DNA of 64,000 nt from Shinella sp. XGS7. GTDB lineage: Bacteria; Pseudomonadota; Gammaproteobacteria; Burkholderiales; Burkholderiaceae_C. The stretch is from contig NZ_CP084758.1 in NCBI RefSeq assembly GCF_020535565.1, positions 1,267,501-1,331,500 on the forward strand, written 5' to 3'. Positions 35,860 through 46,019 of the stretch are shown one piece after another. Positions within the stretch are counted from its first letter, which is position 1. Every line of letters starts with the position of its first letter. Made by a program: the position numbers and the translations under genes. The notes beneath the pieces were generated by a model. The model had not been told where the DNA came from. It made no database searches and was given only the letters and a program-made list of their open reading frames with translations.

Positions 35860-38625
35860 ATGCGCAAGACCACGAAGCTATGCGGCGCCCTGGCGCTGGC
35901 CTATGGCGTGACCGCCATGCCGGCCGCCTGGGCCCAGGAATCGCTGGAGCGGGTGACGGTCACCGGCTCCTCGATCAAGCGGCTGGAATCCGAGACGGCG
36001 CTGCCCGTCTCGGTCATCACCCGGGAGCAGATCGAGAAGAGCGGGGCCAACAATGTGGAAGACCTGCTGCGCCGCGTCTCGGCCAGCGCGGCGGCCTTCT
36101 CCGACAGCACCCAGGGCGCGGGCTACGCCACCTCCTACGCCAATATGCGCGGCCTGGGCGCCAACTCCACCCTGGTGCTGCTCAACGGCCGGCGCCTGGC
36201 CAACCATCCCTTCGGCTCCATCGGCGGCAATGTGGCCGTGGACCTCAACAGCATTCCCTTCGCGGCCATCGAGCGCATCGAGGTGCTGCGTGACGGCGCC
36301 TCGGCCGTCTATGGCACCGATGCCGTGGGCGGCGTGATCAACTTCATCACCCGGCGCGACTACAAACGCGGCGAGGTCTCGGTGCGCTATGGCACGACCG
36401 AAGCCGGCATCGGCGGCACGGAGAAGGGCGCCTCGGTCTCGGTGGGCCTGGGCGACTATCACGCCGACGGCTTCAATCTGCTGCTGACCGGCAATGTGCA
36501 GCGCAACAGCCGGCTCAAGGCCCTGGACCAGAAGCTCTACAACCGTTTTGACGAGATCGTCGACGGCGGGGCGCCCACCTCGGGCCGCGCCTTTCCGGGC
36601 CGCCTGGTGGGTCTGGGCATTTCGCCCGGCGCCTACCAGGACCTGAACCCCGGCTCGGCCGTCCAGGGCTGCGACCCGACCTACACGGTCACCCAGATCG
36701 TGGATGCCAAGACCCCCTCGGGCGTGGACAAGAAGCGCTGCCGCTTCATCTACCCCTCGGTGCTGGACAATCTGCCGGACCAGGAAAAGGGCGATCTCTT
36801 CGGACGCCTGAGTTTCAAGCTGAACGCGGACCACGAGCTCTTCGCCGAGGCCTCGTTCGCCCGCAATCACAGCATCGGCCGCATCGCGCCGGTGCCCATC
36901 GACTCCACCGCCGGCCACTTCGACCGCACGACGGGCGAGTACCCCTCGTTCAAGATGCCCACCAGCAGCCCCTACTTCCCGGCGGCCCTGCTGGGCAAGC
37001 TGGGCTATACCGCGGCGGACTGGGACCCGGGCAACACCGGCATGGTGGAGGTGGCGCTGCGTGCCGTGCCCCTGGGCAACCGCATCAATGACAACACCAA
37101 CAGCCAGAGCCGCCTGGTGCTGGGTGCCCGCGGCCTGCTGGCCGGCTGGGACTATGACGCCGGCCTGACCCTGGCCGAGTCCAAGGGCTCGCTGCGCTAC
37201 GAGAACTATGTGCACGAGGCCAAGTTCATCAAGGCCCTGGCCACCGGCAATATCAATCCCTTCGGCGCCAGCACCGATATGGCGGCCTGGAACAGCGCCC
37301 GCATGGAAGGCCCGATGCGCCGCTCCACCAGCACCGTGACCGAGTTCGACGCCAAGGCCAGCCGCGAGCTGATGCCCATGGCGGGCGGCAATATGGCCGT
37401 GGCCGTGGGCGTGGATCTGCGCCGCGAGAAGGCCAAGGACCGCCCGGTGAACGATGACTACGCCGCCGGCCTGCATGTGGGCGGCGAGGGCACGGTGCCG
37501 CCCACCAGCGCCTCGCGCACCATCAGCGCGGTCTTCAGCGAGCTGAGCCTGCCCTTTGCCAAGGGCTGGGAAGCCACGCTGGCGGCCCGCTACGACCACT
37601 ACAGCGATTTCGGCTCCACCTTCAATCCGCGGGTGGCCCTGCGCTTCCAGCCCAGCAAGGAGCTGCTGCTGCGCGGCTCTTACGGCACGGGCTTCCGCGC
37701 ACCTACGCTCTGGGATGTGCACAGCCCTGCGGCCTTCACCAACACGGCCAACCCGGCCACCGACCAGAACTGTCCGCCCGATCTGCTCAAGGAAGGCGAC
37801 CCGCGCTGCGCCGAGAACCAGTTCAATGTGCTGAACACGGCCTCGCCCAACCTCAAGCCCGAAAAGTCCAAGCAGTTCACCCTGGGCATCGTGACCGAGC
37901 CCACCAAATGGCTGTCGGTGGCGCTGGACTACTGGAGCATCCGCAAGCGCGACCAGATCAGCCAGATCGGCGGCGACGCCATCCTCAGCGACGACTATCT
38001 CTACGGGCTCTACCAGTCGCGCATCCACCGCATCCAGACCGGGGCCAACAAGGGCATCATCGCCTACATCGACACCCCGATTGAGAACCTCGGCGGCCTG
38101 CGCACCTCGGGCCTGGACATCGATGTGCGCGGCACCTGGGCCCTGGGCGAGGGCCGGCGTTTCAGCGCCGGCATCACCGGCACCTATGTGGCCGAGTGGA
38201 AGCGTCAGGTGGGCAAGGACAGCGACTACCTGAGCTATGCCGGCACCGCGGGTGATGGTGCCGTCGTGCAGCCGGTGCCGCGCTGGCAGCACACGGCCAC
38301 CTTCGAATGGGCCGAGCCCCGCTGGTCCGTGGCCCTGGAGAACCAGTTCGTGAAGGGCTGGACCGAATCGGTGCTGCTGGTCTACAACAATGTGGGCGGC
38401 TCGGCCGAGCACAAGGTCAAGGACTCCAGCCGCTGGAACCTCTCGGGCAGCTACACCGGCTTCAAGAACCTGACCCTGCGCCTGGGTGTGAAGAACCTGT
38501 TCGACAAGGAGCCGCCCTACACCGCCGCCCCGTCCTATGGCTCGCATGCCGCGGGCTATGCCGGTTCCTTCGTCGATCCGCGCGGCCGCTTCTACTACGG
38601 CTCGGTGGCCTACCAGTTCAAGTAA
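35860..38625 (+). CDS. TonB-dependent outer-membrane receptor
   Basis: Outer-membrane transporter of 921 residues. A signal peptide ends AWAQES, and a TonB-box-like ERVTVTG follows. The plug domain shows TALPVSVITREQIEKSG, GLGANSTLVLLNGRRLANHP and VLRDGASAVYGTDAVGGVIN. The C-terminal 22-strand barrel closes with DPRGRFYYGSVAYQFK. Its NxxD/large extracellular loops resemble the oligosaccharide or peptide-type TonB receptors common in this group rather than classical siderophore receptors. No neighbouring uptake genes define the ligand. Confidence 0.95.
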   Translation: MRKTTKLCGALALAYGVTAMPAAWAQESLERVTVTGSSIKRLESETALPVSVITREQIEKSGANNVEDLLRRVSASAAAFSDSTQGAGYATSYANMRGLGANSTLVLLNGRRLANHPFGSIGGNVAVDLNSIPFAAIERIEVLRDGASAVYGTDAVGGVINFITRRDYKRGEVSVRYGTTEAGIGGTEKGASVSVGLGDYHADGFNLLLTGNVQRNSRLKALDQKLYNRFDEIVDGGAPTSGRAFPGRLVGLGISPGAYQDLNPGSAVQGCDPTYTVTQIVDAKTPSGVDKKRCRFIYPSVLDNLPDQEKGDLFGRLSFKLNADHELFAEASFARNHSIGRIAPVPIDSTAGHFDRTTGEYPSFKMPTSSPYFPAALLGKLGYTAADWDPGNTGMVEVALRAVPLGNRINDNTNSQSRLVLGARGLLAGWDYDAGLTLAESKGSLRYENYVHEAKFIKALATGNINPFGASTDMAAWNSARMEGPMRRSTSTVTEFDAKASRELMPMAGGNMAVAVGVDLRREKAKDRPVNDDYAAGLHVGGEGTVPPTSASRTISAVFSELSLPFAKGWEATLAARYDHYSDFGSTFNPRVALRFQPSKELLLRGSYGTGFRAPTLWDVHSPAAFTNTANPATDQNCPPDLLKEGDPRCAENQFNVLNTASPNLKPEKSKQFTLGIVTEPTKWLSVALDYWSIRKRDQISQIGGDAILSDDYLYGLYQSRIHRIQTGANKGIIAYIDTPIENLGGLRTSGLDIDVRGTWALGEGRRFSAGITGTYVAEWKRQVGKDSDYLSYAGTAGDGAVVQPVPRWQHTATFEWAEPRWSVALENQFVKGWTESVLLVYNNVGGSAEHKVKDSSRWNLSGSYTGFKNLTLRLGVKNLFDKEPPYTAAPSYGSHAAGYAGSFVDPRGRFYYGSVAYQFK

Positions 38626-38648
38626 GCCCCGACCTCGGGCCTGAATCC

Positions 38649-38683
38649 AACCCGCCCGGGCCACTGGCCCCGGCGGGTTGTTT
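38649..38683 (+). terminator. Terminator after TonB receptor gene
   Basis: AACCCGCCCGGGCC and GGCCCCGGCGGGTT pair with one mismatch around a 3-base loop. TGTTTGC follows as a modest T-rich tail. It lies 24 bases after the receptor stop. Confidence 0.6.
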
Positions 38684-38765
38684 GCTTCCGCCGTTCTCAG
38701 GATTGCCGCCCGCTCCCCCCTTGGCTATAAGCCGATGAGGGCATGCAGACCCGCAGGAGACCGCC

Positions 38766-40340
38766 ATGCAGCAGGCACCGTTCTATCCCATCATCTATGT
38801 GCGCGGCTACGCCATGACCGAGAGCGAGCGCGACGAGACCACGGCCGATCCCTTCTGCGGCTTCAATCTCGGCTCCACGGTCTACCGCGCCAGCACCGAC
38901 AAGCGCGAGCCGCCCAAGAAATTCGTCTTCGAGTCGCCCCTGCTGCGTCTGGGCGCGGAGTTTGGCTATGCCGATGTCTACGAGAACGGCCTGGACATCA
39001 TGGATGCCGACTGGCAGCCGCGGCGCGACAACACGGGCATCCCCTCGCGCTCCGTCATCGTCTACCGCTACTACGACGGCGGCTCGGGCCTGCTGGGCGA
39101 TGGCCGGGCCCGCGACCTGGAGGACTATGCGCGCGGCCTCTCGGACCTGGTGCTGCGCGTGCGTGATCTGGTGCTGGCCCAGGAGGGCGGCGCGGCCCAG
39201 GACTTCCGCTGCTATCTGGTGGCCCACTCCATGGGCGGCCTGGTGGTGCGCGCCATGCTGCAGAACCCGGCGCTCAGCGATGCCGCGGCGCGGCGCGCGG
39301 TAGACAAGGTCTTCACCTATGCCACGCCGCACAACGGCATCGAGGCCGCGGGTCTCAAGCTGCCGGGCTGGCTGAGCCTGGCCGAGATCAACACCTTCAG
39401 CCATGCGCGCATGGCGGACTTCCTCAACCTCAAGCCGGTCTACGAGAAGTACAAGCGCGTGGACTTCCTGCCCGAGCAGGCCTTTCCCATCGACCGCTTC
39501 TTCTGCATGGTGGGCAGCAACCGCTCCGACTACAACGTGGCCCTGGGCCTGTCGCGAGCCTTTGCCGGCAATGGCAGCGATGGTCTGGTGAAGGTGGACA
39601 ACGCCTCGGTCTGGGCCGTGGACCGGCAGCTGCGCATCAGCAAGACCAGCCCCACGGCCTATTGCTACCGCTCGCACTCGGGCTTCTTCGGCATCGTCAA
39701 CAGCGAGGAGGCCTACCAGAACCTGGCGCGCTTCCTCTTCGGCGATGTGCGGGTGGACATCTGGATGCAGGTGGACGAGGTGCGCCTGCCCGAGAAGCTG
39801 CAAGAGCAAGCCGCCGAGGTGGAGGCGCTCTACCAGTTCGAGCTGCTGGCGCGGCCGCGCGGCAAGCGCTGGTTCCTGAGCCGGCGCACGGCCGAGGAGG
39901 ACTCGCCCGCCTGCCGCACCCACGAGCAGCTCACCCGCCAGCAGGCCAGCGGCGGCAATCTGGTCTATCTCTCTACCGCCTTTCTGGCCAACCGTGCCAA
40001 GGTCAGCCAGCAGGACCGCACCCTGGCCTATGCCATGGACCTGGCGGTGCGTGTGCCGGACTATCAGGTGCGCAAGCGCTTCTGGCCCGACCAGCATTTC
40101 GAGGGCAGCCATCTCTTCCGCGACAGCCTGCTGGTCTCGCTGGAGCCGCCCGTCAACGAGGGCGGCGACTGGCGCATCCTGCACAGCTGGGAAAGTCAGC
40201 GCGTGGGCCAGGCCACCCAGGCCCTGAGCTACGAGGCGCTCAAGGGCGGGGCCATCAAGGTGGAGGTGGACCTGCCCGCGGGCAACAGCCGTCCGGGCAT
40301 CAGTGGCAAGGCCTTGCTGATCGTGTCGGCCTGGAACTGA
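38766..40340 (+). CDS. PGAP1-like alpha/beta hydrolase
   Basis: Protein of 524 residues. It starts QAPFYPIIYVRGYAMTESER and has the nucleophile elbow VAHSMGGLVVRAML near residue 157, followed by YATPHNGIEA. These features match PGAP1/lecithin-cholesterol-type lipases that act on lipids or lipid-linked esters. Late HSGFFG probably supplies the catalytic histidine. The last 200 residues form a separate beta-rich domain. No signal peptide is seen. A GCAGGAGACC site precedes the ATG. Confidence 0.82.
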   Translation: MQQAPFYPIIYVRGYAMTESERDETTADPFCGFNLGSTVYRASTDKREPPKKFVFESPLLRLGAEFGYADVYENGLDIMDADWQPRRDNTGIPSRSVIVYRYYDGGSGLLGDGRARDLEDYARGLSDLVLRVRDLVLAQEGGAAQDFRCYLVAHSMGGLVVRAMLQNPALSDAAARRAVDKVFTYATPHNGIEAAGLKLPGWLSLAEINTFSHARMADFLNLKPVYEKYKRVDFLPEQAFPIDRFFCMVGSNRSDYNVALGLSRAFAGNGSDGLVKVDNASVWAVDRQLRISKTSPTAYCYRSHSGFFGIVNSEEAYQNLARFLFGDVRVDIWMQVDEVRLPEKLQEQAAEVEALYQFELLARPRGKRWFLSRRTAEEDSPACRTHEQLTRQQASGGNLVYLSTAFLANRAKVSQQDRTLAYAMDLAVRVPDYQVRKRFWPDQHFEGSHLFRDSLLVSLEPPVNEGGDWRILHSWESQRVGQATQALSYEALKGGAIKVEVDLPAGNSRPGISGKALLIVSAWN

Positions 40341-40445
40341 AGCAGCGGCTCTGGCATGGTTTAAGACTCGCCTAATTGAGGGGGCGCATCTTGGATGCCC
40401 TGGCCCACGCCATCAGGCGCGCGGCCCGCTTCCAAGGAGATGTCC

Positions 40446-40820
40446 ATGAGTGATGGCAAGCACGGCGCCCCGGTCCTGGCCCTGCTGGCGGCTTTTGCCG
40501 CCGCGGGCGCCCAGGCCGCCCCGGAGTTCGACGAGGGAGCTTTCGAGCGCCGCCAGCAGCAGCAGGTCCAGCAGCAGCAGCAGGAGGCGCGCAGCGCGCT
40601 GAGCCTGCAGCTGCGTGCGGTGGAGGTGGAGCTCTACTGCGACCATCCGCGCCAGGCCCTGAACCTGATGCGCGAGGCGCGCGGCCAGCTCACGGCCGAG
40701 CTGGCCCCCGGCGAGGCCCGGCATGAGATGGAGCAGGCCATTTGGCATGTGCGTCACGGCGAGACGCGCGAGGCCATCGCCCTGCTGGAGCAGACCCGCG
40801 AGCGGCTGCAGCAGGGCTGA
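40446..40820 (+). CDS. Small exported Gln-rich hypothetical protein
   Basis: Protein of 124 residues with a short signal peptide ending AGAQAAPEF. A Q-rich segment (RRQQQQVQQQQQEARSAL) and helical C-terminal part with EVELYCDHPRQALNLMREA follow. It contains no known motif. The ATG at 40446 was chosen because AAGGAG lies six bases before it. An ATG at 40440 sits too close to that site. It probably forms a periplasmic coiled coil. Confidence 0.65.
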   Translation: MSDGKHGAPVLALLAAFAAAGAQAAPEFDEGAFERRQQQQVQQQQQEARSALSLQLRAVEVELYCDHPRQALNLMREARGQLTAELAPGEARHEMEQAIWHVRHGETREAIALLEQTRERLQQG

Positions 40821-40832
40821 ACTCGGCGCGAT

Positions 40833-42326
40833 TTACTCGGTGCAGGCCTGGCGCACCGCACGCTCCCAGCCGGCCATCAGTTCGGCGGCGCGATCACGCG
40901 GCATGGTGGGCAGGAAGCGGCGCTCGGCGCGCCAGTGCTCGCCGAGTTCCTCCAGGCCGCTGTAGACCCCGGTGGCCAGGCCGGCCAGATAGGCCGCGCC
41001 CAGGGCCGTGGTCTCGATCACCTGGGGGCGCACCACCGGGATGCCCAGCAGATCGGCCTGGAACTGCATCAGCAGATTGTTGACGCAGGCGCCGCCGTCC
41101 ACGCGCAGCTCGCTCACCGTGGCGCCGCCCGCGGCCACCGCGTCGCGGCTCATGGCCTGCAGCAGGGCGGCGCTCTGGAAGGCGATGCTTTCCAGCGCGG
41201 CGCGCGCGATGTGCGCGACGGTGGAGCCGCGCGTCAGGCCCACGATGGCGCCGCGCGCCTCGGCCTTCCAGTAGGGCGCGCCCAGGCCGGTGAAGGCCGG
41301 CACAAACATCACGCCGCCCGCGTCGGGCACGCTCTCGGCCAGGCTCTGCACCTCGCCACTGCCCTTGATGGCGTGCAGGCCATCGCGCAGCCACTGCACC
41401 ACGGCACCGCCAATGAAGACACTGCCCTCCAGCGCGAACTCCGGCGTGGCCGTCGACTGCGCGGCGCTGGTCGTGATCAGGCCGTTGGCCGAGGTCTGGA
41501 ACTGCGCGCCGGTGTGCATCAGCATGAAGCAGCCGGTGCCATAGGTGTTCTTGGCCATGCCGGCCTTGAAGCAGGCCTGGCCGAAGAGGGCGCTCTGCTG
41601 GTCGCCCGCGATGCCGCCAATGGTGATGGCGCCGCCCAGATGTTCGGCGGCCACGCGGCCATATTCGTGGGCCGAGGGATGGACGGTGGGGAGCACGGAG
41701 GCGGGAATGTCCAGCAGCTCCAGGAGCTCCTGGTCCCAGCGGTTCTCATGCACATTGAAGAGCATGGTGCGCGCGGCATTGCTCACGTCCGTGGCATGCA
41801 CCTCGCCATTGCTCAGGCGCCAGACCAGCCAGCTGTCCACCGTGCCGAAGGCCAGTTCGCCGCGCTCGGCCTGCTCGCGGGCCTGGGGCACATGGTCCAG
41901 GATCCACTTGAGCTTGGTGCCGGAGAAGTAGGCGTCGATCACCAGACCGGTCTTGCCCTGCACCAGGGGGCCGTGGCCCTGCTCGCGCAGCCGGGCGCAG
42001 ACGGGCTCGGTGCGGCGGTCCTGCCAGACGATGGCATTGTGGATCGGCTTGCCGCTCTCGCGCTCCCAGACCACGACCGTCTCGCGCTGATTGGTAATGC
42101 CGATGGCGGAAATGTCGGAGGCCTTGATATCGGCCTTGGCCAGGGCCTCGCGCGCGGTGGCGAGCTGGCTGTCCCAGATCTCCAGGGCGTCGTGCTCCAC
42201 CCAGCCGGGCTGGGGATAGATCTGGCGGAACTCGCGCTGCGCCATCGCGACGATATGGCCGCGCGCATCGAAGACGATGGCGCGGGAGCTGGAAGTGCCT
42301 TGGTCCAGGGCGAGCAGGTAGGTCAT
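40833..42326 (-). CDS. glpK: Glycerol kinase
   Basis: Enzyme of 497 residues, the usual GlpK length, which converts glycerol plus ATP to glycerol-3-phosphate. It begins [20 protein letters not shown] (phosphate-1 motif). Glycerol-contact and FGGY signature regions are present: [12 protein letters not shown] and [34 protein letters not shown] is the second family signature. It lies 34 bases behind glpR on the same strand, so glpR-glpK is probably one unit diverging from glpD and the glycerol importer. Confidence 0.97.
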   Translation of the reverse strand: MTYLLALDQGTSSSRAIVFDARGHIVAMAQREFRQIYPQPGWVEHDALEIWDSQLATAREALAKADIKASDISAIGITNQRETVVVWERESGKPIHNAIVWQDRRTEPVCARLREQGHGPLVQGKTGLVIDAYFSGTKLKWILDHVPQAREQAERGELAFGTVDSWLVWRLSNGEVHATDVSNAARTMLFNVHENRWDQELLELLDIPASVLPTVHPSAHEYGRVAAEHLGGAITIGGIAGDQQSALFGQACFKAGMAKNTYGTGCFMLMHTGAQFQTSANGLITTSAAQSTATPEFALEGSVFIGGAVVQWLRDGLHAIKGSGEVQSLAESVPDAGGVMFVPAFTGLGAPYWKAEARGAIVGLTRGSTVAHIARAALESIAFQSAALLQAMSRDAVAAGGATVSELRVDGGACVNNLLMQFQADLLGIPVVRPQVIETTALGAAYLAGLATGVYSGLEELGEHWRAERRFLPTMPRDRAAELMAGWERAVRQACTE

Positions 42327-42360
42327 GGGTCTCTCGTCTTGTGTGTGCCAGCCGGCGTGA

Positions 42361-43128
42361 TCAGTCTGCGACCACCAGTTCGACGCCGGCGTCGTTCAGC
42401 AGGGCGGGGAAGGGCTCGGGCGGGGCGGCGTCGGTGCAGATCAGGTCGATCTGGGGCAGGCGCGCCACCTCGGCCATGGCGGGGCGGTTGAACTTGCTCT
42501 GGTCGGCCACCACCCAGACCTCGCGGGCGTGTTCGATGATGGTGCGGGCCACCATGACCTCGCGGTAGTCGAAGTCGCGCAGGCTGCCGTCGCTCTCGAT
42601 GCCCGAGATGCCGATCAGGCCGATGTCCACCTTGAACTGGCGGATGAAGTCCACCGCTGCCTCGCCCACCACGCCGCGGTCGCGGTGGCGCACGGTGCCG
42701 CCCACCATGACCAGCTCGCAGTCCGGGTTGTCGCTGAGGATGCTGGCCACATTGAGGTTGTTGGTGATGATGCGCAGGCCCTTGTGCTGCAGCAGCTCGC
42801 GCGCCACCGCCTCGGTGGTGGTGCCCAGGTTCAGGATCAGGGAGCAACCATTGGGAATGCGCTGGGCGATGGCGCGCGCGATGCGCGCCTTGCCCTCGGC
42901 CTGCAGGGCCTGGCGCTGGCGATAGGCGATGTTCTCGGTGGTGCTGGCGGGCACGCGCACGCCGCCGTGAAAGCGCGCCACCAGGCCGGCTTCGGCCAGG
43001 CGCTGCACATCGCGGCGCACGGTCTGCAGGGTCACGCCGAACTTCTCGGCCAGGGCCTCGACGCTGACCGAGCCCCGGGCGCGCACCTCCTGCAGCAGTT
43101 CATTCAGTCGGGGGTGGCTGGGCATCAT
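42361..43128 (-). CDS. glpR: DeoR/GlpR-type repressor of glycerol metabolism
   Basis: Repressor of about 255 residues. The DeoR-type HTH holds [19 protein letters not shown]. The sugar-phosphate-binding DeoR C-terminal domain has the [19 protein letters not shown] segment and [18 protein letters not shown]. In GlpR proteins glycerol-3-phosphate releases the operator. Three ATGs compete for the start: 43137, 43128 and 43125. I used 43128. Its position between glpK and the divergent glpD/importer operon fits local control of the whole locus. Confidence 0.93.
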   Translation of the reverse strand: MMPSHPRLNELLQEVRARGSVSVEALAEKFGVTLQTVRRDVQRLAEAGLVARFHGGVRVPASTTENIAYRQRQALQAEGKARIARAIAQRIPNGCSLILNLGTTTEAVARELLQHKGLRIITNNLNVASILSDNPDCELVMVGGTVRHRDRGVVGEAAVDFIRQFKVDIGLIGISGIESDGSLRDFDYREVMVARTIIEHAREVWVVADQSKFNRPAMAEVARLPQIDLICTDAAPPEPFPALLNDAGVELVVAD

Positions 43129-43306
43129 GGCGAGCAAGTGTAGGTGTGGCGCGAGCGCACCGCTTTGGGGTGTCGGCGAGCCTAAAGCGAAGCAAAACGA
43201 ACAAGAAGCCGGGTTAACCCTGGGATAAATCGCACCAAAACGCGTTAAAAAGAAAAAAGAAGAACAAAATAGCGAACCTCAGATTCGCTTACCCGGAGAC
43301 CCCCTC
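43129..43306. promoter_or_regulatory. AT-rich glp control region with GlpR operator candidates
   Basis: The interval between glpR and glpD is unusually A-rich. AGCGAA (43271-43276) and TTCGCT (43284-43289) form an inverted repeat 18 bases before the glpD GTG. GCGAAGCAAAACGAA near 43187-43201 is a second GCGA/ACGA-rich site of the kind bound by GlpR/DeoR proteins. A CGGAGACC ribosome site precedes glpD. No clear -35/-10 pair was assigned. Confidence 0.55.
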
Positions 43307-44893
43307 GTGAACGCACAGCCTGCTGCTGCCCCCGCATCTGCCACCCCGAACGCCTACGACGTGCTGGTCGTGGGCGGCGGCATCAATGGCGCCGGCATTG
43401 CACGCGACCTGGCCGGCCGCGGCTGGAAGGTGCTGCTGGCCGAGCGCGACGATTTCGCCGCGCACACCTCCTCCTCGTCCACCAAGCTCATCCACGGCGG
43501 CCTGCGCTATCTGGAGTACTACGAGTTCTCCCTGGTGCGCAAGGCCCTGCAGGAGCGCGAGGTGCTGCTCAAGAGCGCCCCCCACATCATGTGGCCGCTG
43601 CGCTTCGTGATGCCGCACGACCCCGCCATGCGCCCGGCCTGGATGATCCGCGCTGGCCTCTTCCTCTACGACCACCTGGCGCGCCGCGAGGTGCTGCCGG
43701 GTTCCAATGGCGTGAACCTGCGGACCTCGCCGGTGGGCAAGCCGCTCAAGCCCATCTACACCCGCGGTTTCGTCTACTCCGATGGCTGGGTGGATGACGC
43801 CCGCCTGGTGCTGCTGAACGCGCTGGACGCCCAGGAGAAGGGCGCCGAGCTGCTGACGCGCAGCCCCGTGACTGCCGTGCAGCGCGAGGCCGATGGCTGG
43901 GTGGCCACGATCAGCACGCCGCAGGGCGAGCGCCGTGTGCGCGCCCGCGCCCTGGTGAATGCCGCCGGTCCCTGGGCCGAGAGCTTCCTGCGCGAGGTGG
44001 CGCGCCCGGCCCGCGGCGAAGCCCTGGCCACCAAGAGCCTGCGCCTGGTCAAGGGCAGCCACATCATCGTCAAGCGCTGCTTCGAGCACGACCACGCCTA
44101 CATCTTCCAGAACCCCGACAAGCGCATCATCTTCGCCATCCCCTACGAGCAGGACTACACCCTGATCGGCACCACGGATGTGGAGCTGCCGCCCGAGGCC
44201 CTGGCCGGCCTGTCCAAGGCCCAGATCGATGCCCAGGAGGTGGACTACCTCTGCGAGCAGGCCAGCCGCTACTTCGCCAAGCCGGTGAGCCGCGAGGACG
44301 TGGTCTGGAGCTATGCCGGCGTGCGCCCCCTGCTGGATGACGCCTCGGGCGACCCCTCCGCCGTCACCCGCGACTACCTGCTGGAAAGCAATACCCAGGG
44401 TGCGCCGCTGCTGAGCGTGTGGGGCGGCAAGATCACCACCTTCCGCAAGCTGGCCGAGGACGCGGCCGATCTGGTGGGCGAGATGCTGGGCAACAAGCGT
44501 GCGCCCTGGACCGAGAAGGCCCATCTGCCGGGCGGCGATCTCAAGGAATGGATCGGCGCGCCGCGCCGGCCCGACACCGACTTCGAGCGCCTGGTCACCG
44601 CCGTGCGCCAGCGCCATATCTGGCTGCCGGAGAGCCTGGCGCGGCGCCTGTGCCGGGCCTACGGCGCGCGCGTGGGTCGCGTGCTGGGCGGCGCGGGCAG
44701 CCTGAGCGAGCTGGGTGCCGAGGTGGCGCCGAGCCTGTACGAGATCGAGCTGCGCTATCTGCAGCGCGAGGAATGGGCGCGCAGCGCCGAGGATGTGCTG
44801 TGGCGCCGCTCCAAGCTGGGTCTGCACTACAGCGAGGCGCAACGCGCCGCGGTGGCCGACTGGTTCGCGGCCCATCCGCACGCCGGCGGCTGA
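43307..44893 (+). CDS. glpD: Glycerol-3-phosphate dehydrogenase, FAD-dependent
   Basis: Membrane-associated flavoenzyme of 528 residues that oxidises glycerol-3-phosphate to dihydroxyacetone phosphate and passes electrons to quinone. The N-terminal FAD motif is VVGGGINGAGIARDLAGRG, followed by SSSSTKLIHGGLRYLEYYEF. VKGSHIIVKR and VWSYAGVRPLLDD are also typical. A C-terminal DAO_C helical domain completes it. It starts with GTG at 43307. Codon use is host-like throughout, unlike the ABC genes that follow 56 bases downstream. Confidence 0.96.
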   Translation: MNAQPAAAPASATPNAYDVLVVGGGINGAGIARDLAGRGWKVLLAERDDFAAHTSSSSTKLIHGGLRYLEYYEFSLVRKALQEREVLLKSAPHIMWPLRFVMPHDPAMRPAWMIRAGLFLYDHLARREVLPGSNGVNLRTSPVGKPLKPIYTRGFVYSDGWVDDARLVLLNALDAQEKGAELLTRSPVTAVQREADGWVATISTPQGERRVRARALVNAAGPWAESFLREVARPARGEALATKSLRLVKGSHIIVKRCFEHDHAYIFQNPDKRIIFAIPYEQDYTLIGTTDVELPPEALAGLSKAQIDAQEVDYLCEQASRYFAKPVSREDVVWSYAGVRPLLDDASGDPSAVTRDYLLESNTQGAPLLSVWGGKITTFRKLAEDAADLVGEMLGNKRAPWTEKAHLPGGDLKEWIGAPRRPDTDFERLVTAVRQRHIWLPESLARRLCRAYGARVGRVLGGAGSLSELGAEVAPSLYEIELRYLQREEWARSAEDVLWRRSKLGLHYSEAQRAAVADWFAAHPHAGG

Positions 44894-44949
44894 GTTCCAG
44901 CCCGCCATCGCTGCCGAGAAGACGCAAGAGAACCTGGAGACAAGCGACG

Positions 44950-46018
44950 ATGCAATTGAGCCTGCAAGGCCTCAGCCATCGGGTCGGTGCCGCCGAGCAC
45001 CTGTACCCCATGGAGCTGACGCTGCAACCCGGTGTGGTCACCGTGCTGCTGGGCGCGACCCAGGCCGGCAAGACCACGCTGATGCGCCTGATGGCGGGCC
45101 TGGACCGGCCCAGCTCGGGCCGGGTGCTGGTGGACGGCCAGGACGTGACCGGCGTGCCGGTGCGCGATCGCAATGTCGCGATGGTGTATCAGCAGTTCAT
45201 CAACTACCCCTCGATGACGGTGCGCGACAACATCGCCTCGCCGCTGAAGCTGCGCGGCGGGCTGGACCGCGCGGCCATCACCAAGCAGGTGGATGCCCTG
45301 GCCCAGAAGCTGCACATCGAGATGCACCTGGACAAGCTACCCGAACGAGCTCTCCGGCGGCCAGCAGCAGCGAACGGCGCTCGCCCGCGCCATTGTCAAG
45401 AATGCCAGCCTCGTGCTGCTCGACGAGCCGCTCGCCAACCTCGACTACAAGCTGCGCGAGGAACTGCGCCTCGAACTGCCGAAGATCTTCGCCGCGTCCG
45501 GCGCCATCTTCGTCTATGCGACGACCGAGCCGTCCGAGGCGCTGCTTCTCGGCGGCAACACGGCGGTGATGGATGCCGGCGAGCTGCTGCAGTACGGCCC
45601 CACGGCCGAGGTCTTCCACAAGCCGGCCTCGCTGCGCGTGGCCCGCGCCTTCAGCGATCCGCCCATGAACCTGCTGCCGGCCACGGGCCGCGGCGCCAGC
45701 GTGGAGCTCAAGCCCGGTCTGAGCCTGGCCTTGGCGGCCCAAGGCCCGGTGACCGTGGGCCTGCGCGCCAATGCCCTGCGCCTGAATGCGCAGCCGGGTG
45801 ATCTCGAGCTGCGCGGCCGCGTGGAGCTGGCCGAGATCTCGGGCTCGGACACCTTCGTCCACGTGCACAGCGAGGTGGGCGAGCTGGTGGCCCAGCTCAG
45901 CGGCGTGCACTACTTCGAGCTGGGCGCCTCGCTCAGCCTCTTCCTCAACGCCGGCCAGGCCTATGTCTTCGACGCCGCGGGCGCCCTGGCCATTGCGCCG
46001 GAAAGGCTGGGCCGCTGA
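44950..46018 (+). pseudogene. glpS: Glycerol ABC importer ATPase GlpS, frameshifted
   Basis: ABC ATPase of the MalK/UgpC type, about 355 residues once repaired. Walker A is LLGATQAGKTT. After LHIEMHLDK the frame breaks because of one extra C at about 45337. In the +1 frame it resumes [30 protein letters not shown] and the C-terminal OB domains up to 46018. The H-loop position reads [10 protein letters not shown], with threonine for histidine. The break coincides with a switch into a foreign codon style (about 45340-45575). Without repair the product ends early and lacks the signature motif. It may be a sequence error rather than true loss. Confidence 0.85.
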
Positions 46019-46019
46019 G

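Noticed and set aside
35878..38664. 928-codon minus-strand open frame opposite the TonB receptor
   Set aside because: It mirrors the receptor codons. It has no signal peptide, ribosome site or motif.
40563..40590. CAG-rich repeat as a possible microsatellite
   Set aside because: It encodes the Gln-rich part of a small exported protein with mixed codons and no regular unit.
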